A program made the position numbers and the translations under genes. A stretch of DNA of 64,000 nucleotides from NCBI GenBank assembly GCA_950295325.1, contig OX485803.1:10850001-10914000 (forward strand), written 5' to 3'. The stretch is from Polytrichum commune. Lineage: Eukaryota > Streptophyta > Polytrichopsida > Polytrichales > Polytrichaceae. Every line of letters starts with the position of its first letter. Within the stretch, counting starts at the first letter, position 1. Shown in pieces: positions 1 through 11,910 of this stretch. Under the pieces are notes generated by a model. It was given only the letters and a program-made list of their open reading frames with translations, had not been told where the DNA came from and made no database searches.

Positions 1-3000
1 TTGGCATCAGCTGTGTTTCCAGTTATTCTTAATCCCGGGGTCGTCAATGGCTTTGCTTCAGGTATTTTATTGAGGTGGATCCTCTCTTTAGTGCACATTG
101 TGGCTCAAAATTGTGTGTAATGTATCACTTGTTATTAATTGGACAAGTTTCTTGATCTCAAGCTTGTAGCAACAAGTGAAATTAGAGTCTTTTTTGACTA
201 TTCATCAATGAACGTGGTTTATGCAGCCTGATTTCTCTCGCTGACTTGTGAGATCCCTTCCCAGGGTAGGTCGATGAACCGGCGTAAAAAGAACAAGCTC
301 CAGATAGGTGAAAAATTGTAGTCCCCACTATCAGATGGCGTGGGTATTGTGCTGTGTAAAATGACCTCCTTTGAGTCAATGTAGGTTACATGATAAATAA
401 TAGAGCAGATTTTGTTCATGTCTGACAATTTCCCACCATCAGCTGCTGTGGTGTTTTAAGTCGTCACTGCAATAACTTTTGAGGAAGGAAAAGCCAAACC
501 GGAGCTTGGAGGATTGTAAATGCGTCTCTTAGAAATTATGCATGGTGTGCAGTTTTGGATATTCAAAGTGAATTTTTGTTCTATAAAGACTGAAAGTAGG
601 GATGTGTGTTGTCACCTGTATCTTTCCTGAATGGAGTTTGAGATGGTTTGTCATGGGGTAAGACTAGAGGGCACCATTAAGAAGTATAAAAACCAGACAT
701 ATTTTTTAGCTGGGCTGAGCTAAGCGTTGGTGATGCTATGTTTTTAATTCCGTTCCCTCTTTATTCTTAGAGGAACTTCAATCATGGTTGGTGCAACAAG
801 TATGGATTGCAAATGCATTATGTTTCTAGTGCATATGGTTAAAAGGTGTTCAGTTTATGACCAATGCTGATTGTGGAATATGGAAATATGCAAGCATTGA
901 AATATGGAGCCATTGATAGAGTATGAGGGACCCTATTGCAAACCATGTACAACGAGGTAAACTTCGTCAGTTAAACTAATGTCTGCTGGGGTTGCTCTCA
1001 TAAGGAATATTGCGCATGTGGAACACTTCGCCTTGGATCGAGGTTTGAAATGATAAATTTGGGAAAGGGGTTGCAATCTGACAGGCTCATAATAAAGCAG
1101 GAAAAGTATGGTATCCTTTCTCCACATCCCGAAGCTTGATAGGAAGACGGCCTTTGAAGTGTCAGATTCTTTGATGTGGGTGAGATGCATGTTCATCATC
1201 AATGTGAATGGACATGTTAGAAGTGATGTTTAAAATATAATTTAAAATAGACTTTGTAGAGGATGTACTCCTGCACGAAGAGTTCATTGAAATTGCTCCT
1301 CTTTACATTTTTTCTTATGAAGGTGGCTTCATTTAAAATTCCTGAGCTGAGCGATGACATCCTGGCCTGTCAGTGTGCGCACCTATCAGAAGCTAAAATT
1401 AAGTCTCAAGATTGGCCCAAATCTTTTGTGGATTTTTCAAGCCCTGAAATTTTCCTAGACCGCTTGAATTTCGATGTGAATTTCAAGCCTTGAATTTTCC
1501 TGCCCAGGCATGTGTATAAAAATGGAACATGAATGATGTTACTTGGTTTAGCAGTAATATTGGTCACCTTGAGTTCTCATGTGGAGGGAGGCCACACATG
1601 TTTGAATATGCTGGTTTCGAAGCAATGTTTGGTAAGCCAAGGTAAAAGAATTTTGGCCTTGACATGTGCTTTATTTTTGGGAAGCTTGGTTTCAAGGATG
1701 TTTAGTTTTTTGGGTAGAATTGTCATTTTCAACTCCTATCCAAGACGGCGGTTTTGTAAAGTGGTAAAACCTTTGTTTTCGATCAGAATGGGAACTAGAT
1801 AGTTTAAACCAAAAAATAGAAACCAACTTCCAAACCAAGCTCCTGAAGATTAGGCACACATCAAGGCGATAATTCATTTACCTTGGTCCACCAATCTTTG
1901 TTTTAAAGCCGTTGATTTTGAATATGAGTGGCCTCCTCTTCATAGGAACCTAAGAACTTGTGACAATCATATATATCTTCTCTCTTGTGCTTTGCTGACT
2001 GCTATACATCTTGGCATGTCCTAGGTTCTCTATATAAGTATCTTACAATGAAGTTGAGCTAACTTTCACATTTCATTATTTGAGTGGTTCCTCTCCATTA
2101 TTTTTGCAAAAAAACAAGTATTGAAGGTCGATTTTGAAATGTGAGTTGGAAACTTGATAAGGAGTTGACGTACAAGAGAAAGTTGCAAGGGGTGAATTTT
2201 GGACTACATCTACTCAACTGGAACAAGGAGCACCGTCATTGACATCCACAAACGCATTTTGGAAAAACAAAATTTTAAATGAAAAAAAAATCCATAAGGT
2301 TTTCTTTTTTAATTGAGTGAAAATATGCATTTTCGTTAGAATGGCAATGTGATCACTACAATTTTCAAATCATTAACTTCGCTACTTTCCTCAAATAGGT
2401 AATTTTGTGATATGGATTTTGCTTCAAATGATTTCAACCACTTCCAACTCCACCAATTTATTATAAAAATATATAACATTATTTGATTTGCTTGAAGTAA
2501 TGTATAAATTTACTAGTTTCAAGTGCAAGACGAAAACATAAATGATTTTACCTTGAAAAACAATTATTTGAAAAGTACTCACAACCATTTTTTGACTTCC
2601 TAAACATTTAGGAATTAGCATGATCTAGTGTAGAATTCATCGAAGTCAAAAGGATGCTAATTTGTGTAGTTTGCACTAATGTTTACCCCCATGTCATGTA
2701 AATTTCCATTGCAATACTAGGGATTGGGATCGCATTTGATGATGATGGTCCCTAACATAGCTTCTGTCACTAGTCTTGAGTCCACGAGCTAAATTATGGC
2801 CATGTCAGGTTATGCAAAAGTCATCGCCTTGGGGACCGCACACGGGTAATCTACCCATTGTAATTTCCAACGTTTCACTATTACAGTGTAGTAATGTTTT
2901 AGTGTTACAATGTTACACTGCACAAATGTTTCACAATTAGGATAGGTGTACATGGTAGATCAATGTTCCCATTTTGTTCCCTAGAGGGTCTTAATATTAA

Positions 3001-3645
3001 AGAGCAAGGTGAGAATGAATTTTGATGTTCCCCATGATGTTCATTGGAGGGGAAAATCAAAATCCACTCCCATGATCCTCTTTATTGGCTCTGTCTATAG
3101 GACAGAGACTATGCGTCAAGTTTTATGTTTCAATTTGAGCAAATTTCCTAACTACTTTGCGTTCACACTTGAACGTTACTTGTTCTTGCTCTATTTGGTC
3201 CATTCTATTTTAATGTGGATGTTAACTATAGTTACTATAGTTATACATATGTAGTTAATTATATTATTATATGTATCTAGTTAAGTATATTTGTTTCTTA
3301 AAACAAACTACATATAAAACAAATAAAATATATTATATAGTAGCTCTCTACTAGCTTGGACATAAAGTAACTAATTTTAAAAGTGCCTAAATTCATGGAA
3401 ATTTAATTTTTTTGGGTGTCTACAAACAATAATATTCAAGTAATGTCAAAATATTTTAAAAGTGCCTAAATTCATAGAAAATTAATTAAATAATGTTAGT
3501 TATAGAAAATATTTAAGTTAATTAAAGCCTCCAAAGATGAAATTAGGAAAACCATTCATAATTCATAAAAATGAATTGGATGAATGTCTATATTATTTTA
3601 AATGATTTTTGTAATCTACTTTTAAATAATTGTACATTCAACTTT

Positions 3646-3768
3646 TATGCATTCAACTTTTATGATTATGCATTCAACTTTTATAATTATGCATTCAACT
3701 TTTATAATTATGCATTCAACTTTTATAAGTATATATTCAACTTTCATAAGTATACATTCAACTTTTAG
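3646..3768. repeat. AT-rich minisatellite, about 21-bp unit
   Basis: About six consecutive copies of a 21-22-bp unit beginning CATTCAACTTTTAT, with small variations (TTATGATTATG, TTATAATTATG, TTATAAGTATA). It translates as a YxFNF repeat in one frame, but this is a by-product of the tandem repeat and there is no sign of a gene. The flanking DNA (about 3250-3900) is AT-rich and featureless. Confidence 0.85.
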
Positions 3769-4042
3769 ATAATTATATATAATTATTGTTAATTGTATAT
3801 TTTAGAGGACCAAATTTAAAACCACTATAGTTAAGATATTTGAACTACTAGTTGAAAGAGAGCCTCAATTCATAGTAGTTTATAGTATATAAGCTCTAAG
3901 GTTTGGTGGAATATGCCTATCAAATTTCATTATTGTAAAAACCACTTTCACATCTTCTATCCTTGTGTCTACAACATTTTTCTTTCTTGATTTTGTTCCC
4001 TGTTGTAAGTCTTTCTCTCCTATCCATAGTTTAAATACTGTC

Positions 4043-4255
4043 ATGGCGACAATTAGCAGCAGTAGGGTTTGTAAGCCTGTTATCTCTGTCACTGATATCA
4101 ACGAGAATTCCAGGGATGTGTGGTTTGAGGGAAGGGTTTTAAATCGATATGATACTTTTGATTTTGTTCGTTCAGGAGGTTTAAAGAGAGCATCAGGATC
4201 AAGTCCATTTCCATACATGCACTGTGATTTGGTTGATTTTTTTGTATCTTATTGA
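4043..4255 (+). pseudogene. Possible OB-fold (RPA-like) gene fragment
   Basis: An open frame of 70 codons begins at an ATG at 4043. Its middle part (VTDINENSRDVWFEGRVLNR and following residues) has the spacing of the first strands of an RPA70-type OB fold: a hydrophobic lead-in, Asn/Asp, then W-x-x-x-G/A-R-V. That resemblance comes from memory of the family and is weak. The frame runs straight into a 10-bp tandem repeat, so if it was ever coding it is truncated. No partner exons could be identified. It could equally be a chance frame. Confidence 0.22.
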
Positions 4256-4257
4256 CT

Positions 4258-4380
4258 TTTTTTGTATTTTATTATATCTTATTGTACCTTATTGTATTTT
4301 ATTGTACCTTATTGTACCTTATTGTATTTTATTGTACCTTATTGTATTTTATTGTACCTTATTGTATTTTATTGTATTAT
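4258..4380. repeat. Decanucleotide tandem repeat
   Basis: A run of about twelve 10-bp units of the form TTATTGTAYY (alternating TTATTGTACC and TTATTGTATT), followed by very AT-rich DNA to about 4620. No gene is visible here. Confidence 0.8.
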
Positions 4381-5785
4381 AATATATATGATTATATTTA
4401 AATTAATTTTTTAAATGATAAACTAATCATATTATATTATAAAATTGTATTATATATATATTAATATACTATATTCAATTGCATTATATCATACGCTTTG
4501 TAAGCTAATTCTATATTTATTATTTTATTATAGTATATTTTGTAAATTAATATATTTTTAACATAATGTTGAAGTTAGATTATGTACTAAAACAATATAA
4601 TCTTCAACGAAATACAACATTCTTCTATAATTGTAGCCTTTCATAGCAAAGGACAGAGCCTCACGGTTCTACCGTTTTCTTGTTTCAATTCCCATCATCT
4701 CCTTTAACTTTATGCTCAACTCTAAAACATTGAAACATCTAAACGTTGGATGTGTGTAAAAATTGGGTAGAATGTGAACAACTACCCATGCGGTCTCCGA
4801 GGTGATATGCTTTGCCAATTCTGACACAACCATAATTAACTTGTGCATTCAAGATTAGTAATGGAAACTATGTTGGAAGGTGATGGGTGCACTAGCAACC
4901 CTCATGACTGGGGGGATTTGCAAATGACTGGTGTCAACATCCATGTAAGGAGGTGGCAAGCATTTTTTGCCCACAAATGGTCTCCTCTATCCACAGGAGT
5001 CCGTGCATGTCCCTTGCATGAAAGAGTCCGTGTATCCCAAGACACTTTCATGCAAGGGGCCAAGCATTTGTGCAACGTGCACATTTTGCACACTCAAGAG
5101 AGTATGGCCCATCACCTATTCATTCCATCTCTAATCTTTGCCTCCAATCAAGACTATTAAGTTCCAATCCAAAGTTGCAAGTTGACCATGCTGCCAACAT
5201 GGTCAAGGGACCTCCCGTTTTGTGACATTTGCTGCATGGGTACAATGAACGGGGAGAACCGACCGCTAGTTAAAGATGAACCGGTTGGCTTTGAGAAATA
5301 ACTGGTTGAAGTTCAAGACCTCAGCAAAATCACCGATCATTTTAGAGGAATCTATAGAAGAATATACCCCAAATTAGTAATGATAAAACGGAAAGAATCA
5401 CAACATGTAATCGGTCGATCCAGACCGATTATGCCTAAAAATCTCCCTGGACACTGGGTGATTTTGAAATCTTTTCGATGCTTCATACTTTCATGAGAAT
5501 ATCCACACCTATTGAGACAAAACCAAAATATGTCTCTTGATGGCTGGTTATATGTTCCATGGAAATTGACTTTAAGAGTCCCAAAGTAACATCATAGATG
5601 CAGGCATCATTCGAGAGAGGAGTGATTTGTTGGATGGGAAAAGATGTAGAATATTCTCTACTTTTGGAGAAAACTAATCAAGTCATACATAGTGTCATGC
5701 AAAAAGCATGTGCAGGCTCCAAAGGGAGAGTTGGGTTGGCACCAAGCCGCCTAGGGTAACATCAAGTCTTCCATAGTGGTTAGGG

Positions 5786-6128
5786 CAAGGTTTCATGTAC
5801 CGGTCCCGGTCCGTTTTTAAAAAAATTAAATGGGTGGGCTGGTGAAAAGAGGGTGGTGTCATGTGCCCATCTCTCTGACCCAAGGACTGGTACCCCCCAT
5901 GGATGGGTGTCCCACATTTTGTGTTGTGCAAGAACGGGTGCCAAAGGACCGGCGGTCCTAACGGACACACGAAGGACATGTGCCGGTTAGAAAGCTCCGG
6001 TGACCGGATCGGCTGGTCACCTATGGTACACCCTTGGGTACTAAAGGCCATTTTGTTCTTCAAGTCCTTCCTTTTGAGGAGTACTCCTAGACAACGTGTA
6101 TTTTACGATGTTTTTAGAATCTAGATCT

Positions 6129-6165
<37 letters not shown>

Positions 6166-6412
6166 CAAACAAATCAAAGGAAACACTCATGAAATATTTA
6201 AAAACCTAGTGACCTTCATTGTTGGTGACCTTCATAAAGTGTCATGTCTTGTCACTCACCAAATTTAGTTAGAAAGTAGGAAATCGAAATAAACCAGCAC
6301 CCCACATAGAAGTACCCCTTCATAAAATGGGTGACATCACCCATTTTTTGGATGAAGTCACCCATTTCTCACCCATTTAAAAAACGGACTGGGACCGATA
6401 CATAGAACCTTG
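5786..6412. mobile_element. Nested hAT-like non-autonomous element
   Basis: The ends match as inverted repeats for about 40 bp: CAAGGTTTCATGTACCGGTC at 5786 and CAAGGTTCTATGTATCGGTC on the minus strand from 6412, followed on both sides by a CCGTTTTT run and ATGGGTG. CAAGGTT ends with an internal ACCGGT resemble hAT-type MITEs from other plants. The expected 8-bp duplication is not clear (GGTTAGGG against GCCTTAGT). No coding capacity. Confidence 0.6.
6133..6162. repeat. (TA)n microsatellite
   Basis: About 15 TA dinucleotides in a row inside the nested hAT-like element. Confidence 0.9.
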
Positions 6413-8455
6413 GCCTTAGTGTTGAATAAGGCTTGTTGAGCATTGACTTTTTGGCTGTCCTAAGTTCCTAACCAACAAGCCGTCTTATTGATCCTTAGCA
6501 TAATATTTGAAGTCTTTGTGGAAGGAGAATATTGAACCATTTTACACCAAAAAATAGGTATTGGAAGAGACATGTCTACCTCAACTCACTTAATAGTAAA
6601 TTCACTTCTTTGTTGAAGTCCATTTAAGAGGACCAATTTATATATATGTGGTTGTCTCTCTAGGTCAGTCCGCCTTAAGTATGCATGCCTAATTCAATTA
6701 CTTCTCTTAATTGAACACCTATATTTGACCAGTGTTGGGTTAGGTGTGGATCTAAGAACAACCCACACTAAAAGCACACTAAAAGCACGGGCTACAATAA
6801 TTATTTTCCTAGAAATTGAATGTGGGTGCTTATTTTATTTTGTGCTACTATTGTCCTACATGTAGTATTCAATGTCTCAATCGGAAGTCTTTATGAAGAC
6901 TGAGGGGAAGTCTCGGGTCTTGGACCCATATTAATTCCACCTTTGACTAAAACATTGGTGTGGCCCAAGATAATTTTTCCACCCACACTAATAGGGGTTC
7001 TAATCGGGAATACGCACCTCCACTATAATCGGTCAAGATCCTAGTCTTTCCAAGACCAACCAATTACATGTTGACATGTTTTGGTTTTTCCTTCAAGAAA
7101 TTGAAGAATATTCTATAAATTCCTCTAATTGAATTGGTAATTTTCTTGAAGTCTTGAGCTCAAACCGGATATTTCTCAAACTCACCTAAAACTTCATTTG
7201 TAGACTACATTTTTTGATTATAATTTGAAGTGGCCCACTGTAATTTCTAGTGTGAAAAAATTAGTGTGGGTTTTCCCATCTGCATATTTTGACAAAAATT
7301 AAAGGCAAGCCAAGTACTATAAAACTAATGTAGGTCACACTAAACTCCAACCCACACTAATTACACAAAACAGTGTAGCGGTCAGTTCTCCCCCGTGCAT
7401 TGGTGGGGATCCAAGAACGGATACCAAAAAGGCAAGCCTACCTCTCACTGAAAATGTGCCTTCATGAAAATAGGGCACGAGAGGCACGAGTTGTTTGTCA
7501 ATCACAACTTGCAAGTTCCAATTTTTATTTATTTTTGATTCTGCGGCAGAAATTAAGGACTCGTGTCAACGCCCCGTCCAACTCAGTCAGCATCTTGGAT
7601 GCACTTCACCAGTATGTTTTTGTGTCTCTATCCATCACCCAGATTGTAATTCTAATCTTGAACATGGCGTATGTACTTATTAGATGTAGCAAAATCAATT
7701 CCAAAATTGCCAAGAAAAAAAGGAAGCATTCACAATGGTTGACAATACATCGTCTTTCTGTGTTGTATTACTGAGTGTACCAAAACGAGCGTACACATAT
7801 ACACGAGTAAATGTTTCTTCTGATTCGTCTCTCATAAACTGTGCAGCTGCTAAATCTCTGAGCAAATACTTTGTGCGATTTACAAGTGCCGTAAACTGCA
7901 GAGAAGTGCAAAATGTCAACTCGACCAAAATTTTTTATTTGGGGACTACAGGAGGTTGGAGCAGGCGCAAGCTTCCACTCCGAAATATGTACTTCCAAGA
8001 GTCTAACATGTCGGCCGATTCGAGGAGATGGAATTACTCCACTTGGGGTTCGATGAATCAATCGTCCTTCAATTCTGGAGCGTGTTGACAGGCTAACTTG
8101 CTCGGCGGCTGATCCACCACTTCCAAACAAATTAAGAATGTTGCCAATCCTCGCCCACCATAGCCAGACGTTGGCAACAACAAACAAACACCAAATGCGC
8201 CTCGGTTCGTAGAGCACTGTAGAAAATGATGAACAAAGCTGCAGCAGAAGAAGAATTAGAAGATGAAGAAATGTTGGTCAGAAGGGAATGCGACGGAGGT
8301 CGTACGAATGGTGATCTGCAGCAATTTCCAAGGCAAGTGCAAGTGCGTGGATCGAATCGGCCGCCAACACCAAGAGCTGCAGAATGAGTCTCCAGTTCGC
8401 CATTCCCACACACTCCTAACCCTACTACCGACGTCGTGGCTCTTCTCAAACCCTA

Positions 8456-8830
8456 TGACCTCCTCTTGTGCAATCAATATAAGTGCATTGACTGCAACGA
8501 AGAATGGCAAGCTTCCTAGAGTTAAGTGAGATTACTGAAAAGGAGGAATCATGGAAAATGATGATGATGATGATGATGATGATGAGGAAGAGGATGATCA
8601 GAAATGGGGAATGGCCAAAGCTCTCAAGCACTTAGCTAGGACCTCTACTCCTGCAATCAATATCCTTACATTGACTCCACTGCAACGAAAACCGGCAAGC
8701 TTCCTAGGGATTGAGAGAGCTTAGTAAAATGGAAGTTGATGGAAAATAGTGTTGGTGATCATAAGTGCTGCATGCGAAGGGTAGGCGACATGTGGGGAAT
8801 GGCCAAGGTGTGTTCCAAAGTGCGAGTCAC
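8456..8830. repeat. Diverged direct duplication, about 180-bp unit
   Basis: Two copies share TGCAATCAATAT, GCATTGACT or ACATTGACT, GCAACGAA, GGCAAGCTTCCTAG and ATGGAAAAT in the same order, followed in both by GGGGAATGGCCAA. The copies begin near 8470 and 8652. The first copy contains a GAT repeat. Confidence 0.6.
8553..8584. repeat. (GAT)n trinucleotide repeat
   Basis: About ten GAT/GATGAT units at 8553-8584, continuing as GAGGAAGAGGATGAT. Confidence 0.8.
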
Positions 8831-9671
8831 CATCTCCATCGACGTTGCCGCCAGCCGAAAATGCTCCAGCAACAGCACCCAGTTCGCCAAGCTCAGCAGC
8901 AGCAACCCCGCCAACATTTAATCTCCACCTGCAGATAAATCTCGACTGAGGGGGCTTGCTTTTGTTGATTCGATTGTCGAAGAAGAGCAAGTACTTAAAT
9001 CATCCAAGCTTACGTAGCTGCTTCCTACCATGACCAAACTGCATCATTCTCATTCTCATCTACAAATTACACCACATAGCTACCGCGATATCCTTGCAGG
9101 AAACAGTCTCAGAAAACTGCACTAGTCGACATCGATGAGAAGATGCGAGGCCCAAATGAGCAGGCAGGAGAAGTAAGAAAAATGCGCAAAATCTACTTGA
9201 CACTGCATCCCACACACCACACACCACAAATACTACTCCCACTCCTTCACCCGTGTGAGTCGATATCGGTGTAACTCAGCACAAGAACACAAGACAAAAT
9301 CAGGGGAACTTACAGCACTGACGACATGTTCGACGTCCCACAACTGAGCGAGCTTCCATCACCTCGTTCACACCTTAATTCGTCTAATATATCTTATTGT
9401 TTCCTCTGACCTGACCACCGAGCCGCAACTTAGATCTAAAGTAAGTTCATTTAGTACCAGTACTCCCACCGACGTCGCTGATGCATTTAGCTTTTTCTCG
9501 CACAGAAAGACAAGTTGGGATTCCAGAACGCGGATATTTATGGAGTACTGGGTCGATTTGTGTCTTTTTTGAGTGATTTCGGAGGCTTTTCTCAAATGAC
9601 GCGGCGGATGCCGCTGGATGTGAATGTCTAGAACTGGCGGCTCAGATTGCTGGAAGACTCAGGACTTTAAA

Positions 9672-10275
9672 GAGCCACTTCACACATGAGCCAAGAGCCG
9701 TGACCTTGTAATGCTGAGGACCCTTGACTCTCATCCAAAGGCCGTACCATGGGTGTTGGGAAAGCCGTTTTATGTAGTCTTGGGCCCTCAAGCATTGTGT
9801 GAAGTGAGAATGGACCATGTTGCGGGATCATTGCATATTTTGTTGGCGGAAAAAGAGGGGAGGTTTGGTTTAACTTAATATGTCTCAAATTTGATCAATT
9901 TCAGAGAATTACTTGGTGGTGTTTGTCTGTGCTGGAATTTGTCCTGGAATTTGTTCTGGAATTTGCCATGCAGTTTGTCCTGAAATTTGTCTTGTTAGGA
10001 AAGAAAATATTAAAAAAGTCATGGTCTCCCGAAATTTGTGCCAGGCCCACCTCTTGGAGGTGGGTCTGATGCAAATTCCGGTAGACCATGCGCCCTTATC
10101 CACAACTTGCCATGTAGGACTCCATGTAGACTTTTCATCCACAAACTTTTCTTTGGACCTTTAGGCCTTCACCTCCTAGTGTGAAGTGAACTTGGACGGT
10201 CTCCACCTTTTCGACCAATGAGAGCTCTTACATTGCCATGGTCAAGGGCCTTCAACCTTGTGTGTGAAGTGGCCC
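9672..10275. mobile_element. Tourist-like MITE, copy 1
   Basis: The ends are inverted: GAGCCACTTCACACATGAG at 9672 and, on the minus strand from 10275, GGGCCACTTCACACACAAG. TAA follows the right end and TAA(A) precedes the left end, which fits the 3-bp target duplication of PIF/Harbinger (Tourist) elements. Inside are diverged inverted stretches (CCCTTGACTCTCATCC on the left). No transposase. A shorter relative lies at 32291-32573. Confidence 0.65.
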
Positions 10276-10339
10276 TAAGAGACTTGGGATTTAATTTGCC
10301 AAGGTTTGAGTTGTTCTAACTTAAGTTAACCTTCGATGG

Positions 10340-11110
10340 GGATGATCAGTTGGACACAATGAATGAAGTGAAATGAAATTGGTTTTAAAGTCCGGGAAGC
10401 TGAAAACGGTAATGGGACTAAAAGTACATCATGATCGTTTCAAACCAATTAATTCTCTAGAATGGCGGAGTGCGGTAGCCTTTGTGAGATAGAGGCTAAT
10501 GTTAACTTGTTGGTCTAATTAAAAGAAAGACTTGAGGCTCCTTGAAACTATGGTCTTAAAATAGTGATGGAAACTTATCTCTAATGGGATTATATAGGGA
10601 AATTCCAACACGAAATGCGCCTCATTTTCAATTGCATTATAGGAGCAAAAGTGACAAAGTCTAGTACCTCTAGAGACAGGGGTACTCGTCCATTGTCCAT
10701 TTTTAATGAAAAGTCTATGGTTTGAGGTGCGGTTGGCAACAATGATCTTGCGTTGTGACGGAGTCAATGGTTGTTTCAAGTACGATTAACATTTGTATTT
10801 AAGAAAAATCCTTGAGGTGGAGGTAATCTAGTTTCTTCCATGAGAGATGGAAAGAGTTCCACTCTTTGGCAAGAAAACCCTCCTTGATATCAACTTATGT
10901 TGTTTTTGATGTGGTTGGATTGTCATGGGTTTCCCAATGAGATAAACCCACGATGTCCTCCATATGGTTGTCAATTTGTACCAATTGTTAAATCCTTGTT
11001 CAGCCAAGTGTTGGGATAGTGAGGTGTTGGTCATTGGGAGACGTTTATAGGTGTTGGTTTTAGCACCCTCTACTTTATAAAGCGATCTTTTGACATAAGT
11101 CAAATGCTTT
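10340..11110 (-). repeat. Dispersed repeat with retroelement-like remnant
   Basis: The block 10340-10760 is paralogous to 29550-29960: both carry ATGAAATTNNTTTTAAAGT, GGGACTAA, GCCTTTGTGAG and TTAAAAGAAAGACT in order. The minus-strand frame at 10519-10779 is described separately. The remainder has no recognisable function. Confidence 0.5.
10519..10779 (-). pseudogene. Zinc-knuckle tail of a reverse-transcriptase-type ORF
   Basis: An 86-codon frame contains RLCHFCSYNAIENEAHFVLE preceded by the pattern RLFIKNGQW. This resembles the C-terminal CxxC...H knuckle of non-LTR retrotransposon-type proteins (pattern R-x-C-x2-C-x7-10-E-x-E-x-H-F-x3-C). The last cysteine is replaced here by Glu/Phe, and no upstream reverse transcriptase domain is visible, so this is a decayed fragment. 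The same block, more decayed, recurs at 29550-29960. Recognition is by motif only. Confidence 0.4.
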
Positions 11111-11902
11111 CGCTTTCATTTCAACATAATGAGGGGTTTTGTCACCACTTGAAAGCTCCTTAAAATTCTATTATAAAATATCAAAAGTGGGTCAAATCTC
11201 CCTACCAAACGATGGCTTTTTGAGAGACTTTAAGGATAGTTCTTATTACTAGGCAAGATCAGGGAATCTTTGAGCAATCATAAGCATCCTAGCTTCCACA
11301 CGTGTTGTGCATGGGTCAAGGTAAACTTTAAAAGTCTATTTCCCCCTTTCAAGTCTTGGACAATGTAAAATTGAGCTAAGGTTAAGAAGGTACCGTTCTA
11401 TGTGCAATTAGGTTGCCATTGAGAATTATTTGCCTCTTAACCCATGCAAATTGCCTTGGGTCAAATCATATTGCAAAAACTTGTAACTTCATCCGTATAG
11501 CAACCACAATAAAATAAAAATCTTTTGTTACATTAGTATGGTAATAAATACTCAAAATAGTGTGGAATGTGGAGAAATTAACATGGGGGAAACCTAAGTG
11601 CATATAGAGTTAGTGTAGATGGGTTTGAAATGGTTACTAATTCTAACTAGCCCTAGGATATGAAACACGATTAATATGAGTTGGTTAGCAGATCTAAATC
11701 AAGGTCGTGGCCTTTTCCCTTGTAGCTTTTGGAGCTCATGAATAACTTATACACTATCAAAGTGAAGATTTTCGTGCTCACTACACTAAATATGATATTT
11801 AGTGTTTGATTATATTTAGTGTTGTTACCACCCTATCCTGCTCAACACTAATTTTCAATTCTTTGATAATTAGTGTTAGAGATAGATGTGCCACCACCTT
11901 CC

Positions 11903-11910
11903 CTACTGCC
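11903..11910. repeat. 8-bp target-site duplication, left copy (CTACTGCC)
   Basis: CTACTGCC directly precedes the TIR at 11911 and recurs exactly at 13181-13188 after the right TIR. Confidence 0.9.

Larger units (their letters stand above)
5243..7402. mobile_element. DNA element with long terminal inverted repeats
   Basis: The outer ends are inverted copies: CAATGAACGGGGAGAACCG at 5243 and, read on the minus strand from 7402, CAATGCACGGGGGAGAACTG. The similarity continues inward for about 200 bp (5280-5450 against about 7020-7200 reversed), with an extra stretch of roughly 160 bp in the right arm. Long TIRs of this kind suggest a Mutator-like or foldback element, but I see no convincing 9-bp target duplication (GCATGGGTA against GTGGGGATC) and no transposase reading frame. 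It contains a second, nested element at 5786-6412. Confidence 0.6.
7430..9640. other. GC-richer stretch, no gene resolved
   Basis: This stretch has visibly higher GC and several medium frames on both strands, the longest 149 codons at 7768-8217 on the minus strand. None shows a family motif I recognise, and the frames overlap each other on both strands, as expected for shadow frames. It may be a decayed gene, a non-coding transcript or a promoter region. It includes the direct duplication listed separately. Confidence 0.35.

Noticed and set aside
1-58. Open frame from the first base (LASAVFPVILNPGVVNGFAS) ending at a CAG/GTATTT donor, possibly an exon of a gene outside the window.
   Set aside because: It is only about 19 codons with no recognisable family and no second exon in the window; not enough to annotate.
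3571-3768. Frame of repeated NFY/YAFNF units.
   Set aside because: It is the translation of an AT-rich minisatellite.
7768-8217. 149-codon minus-strand frame.
   Set aside because: No motif, overlapping frames on both strands, and no splice support; kept only as an unassigned interval.
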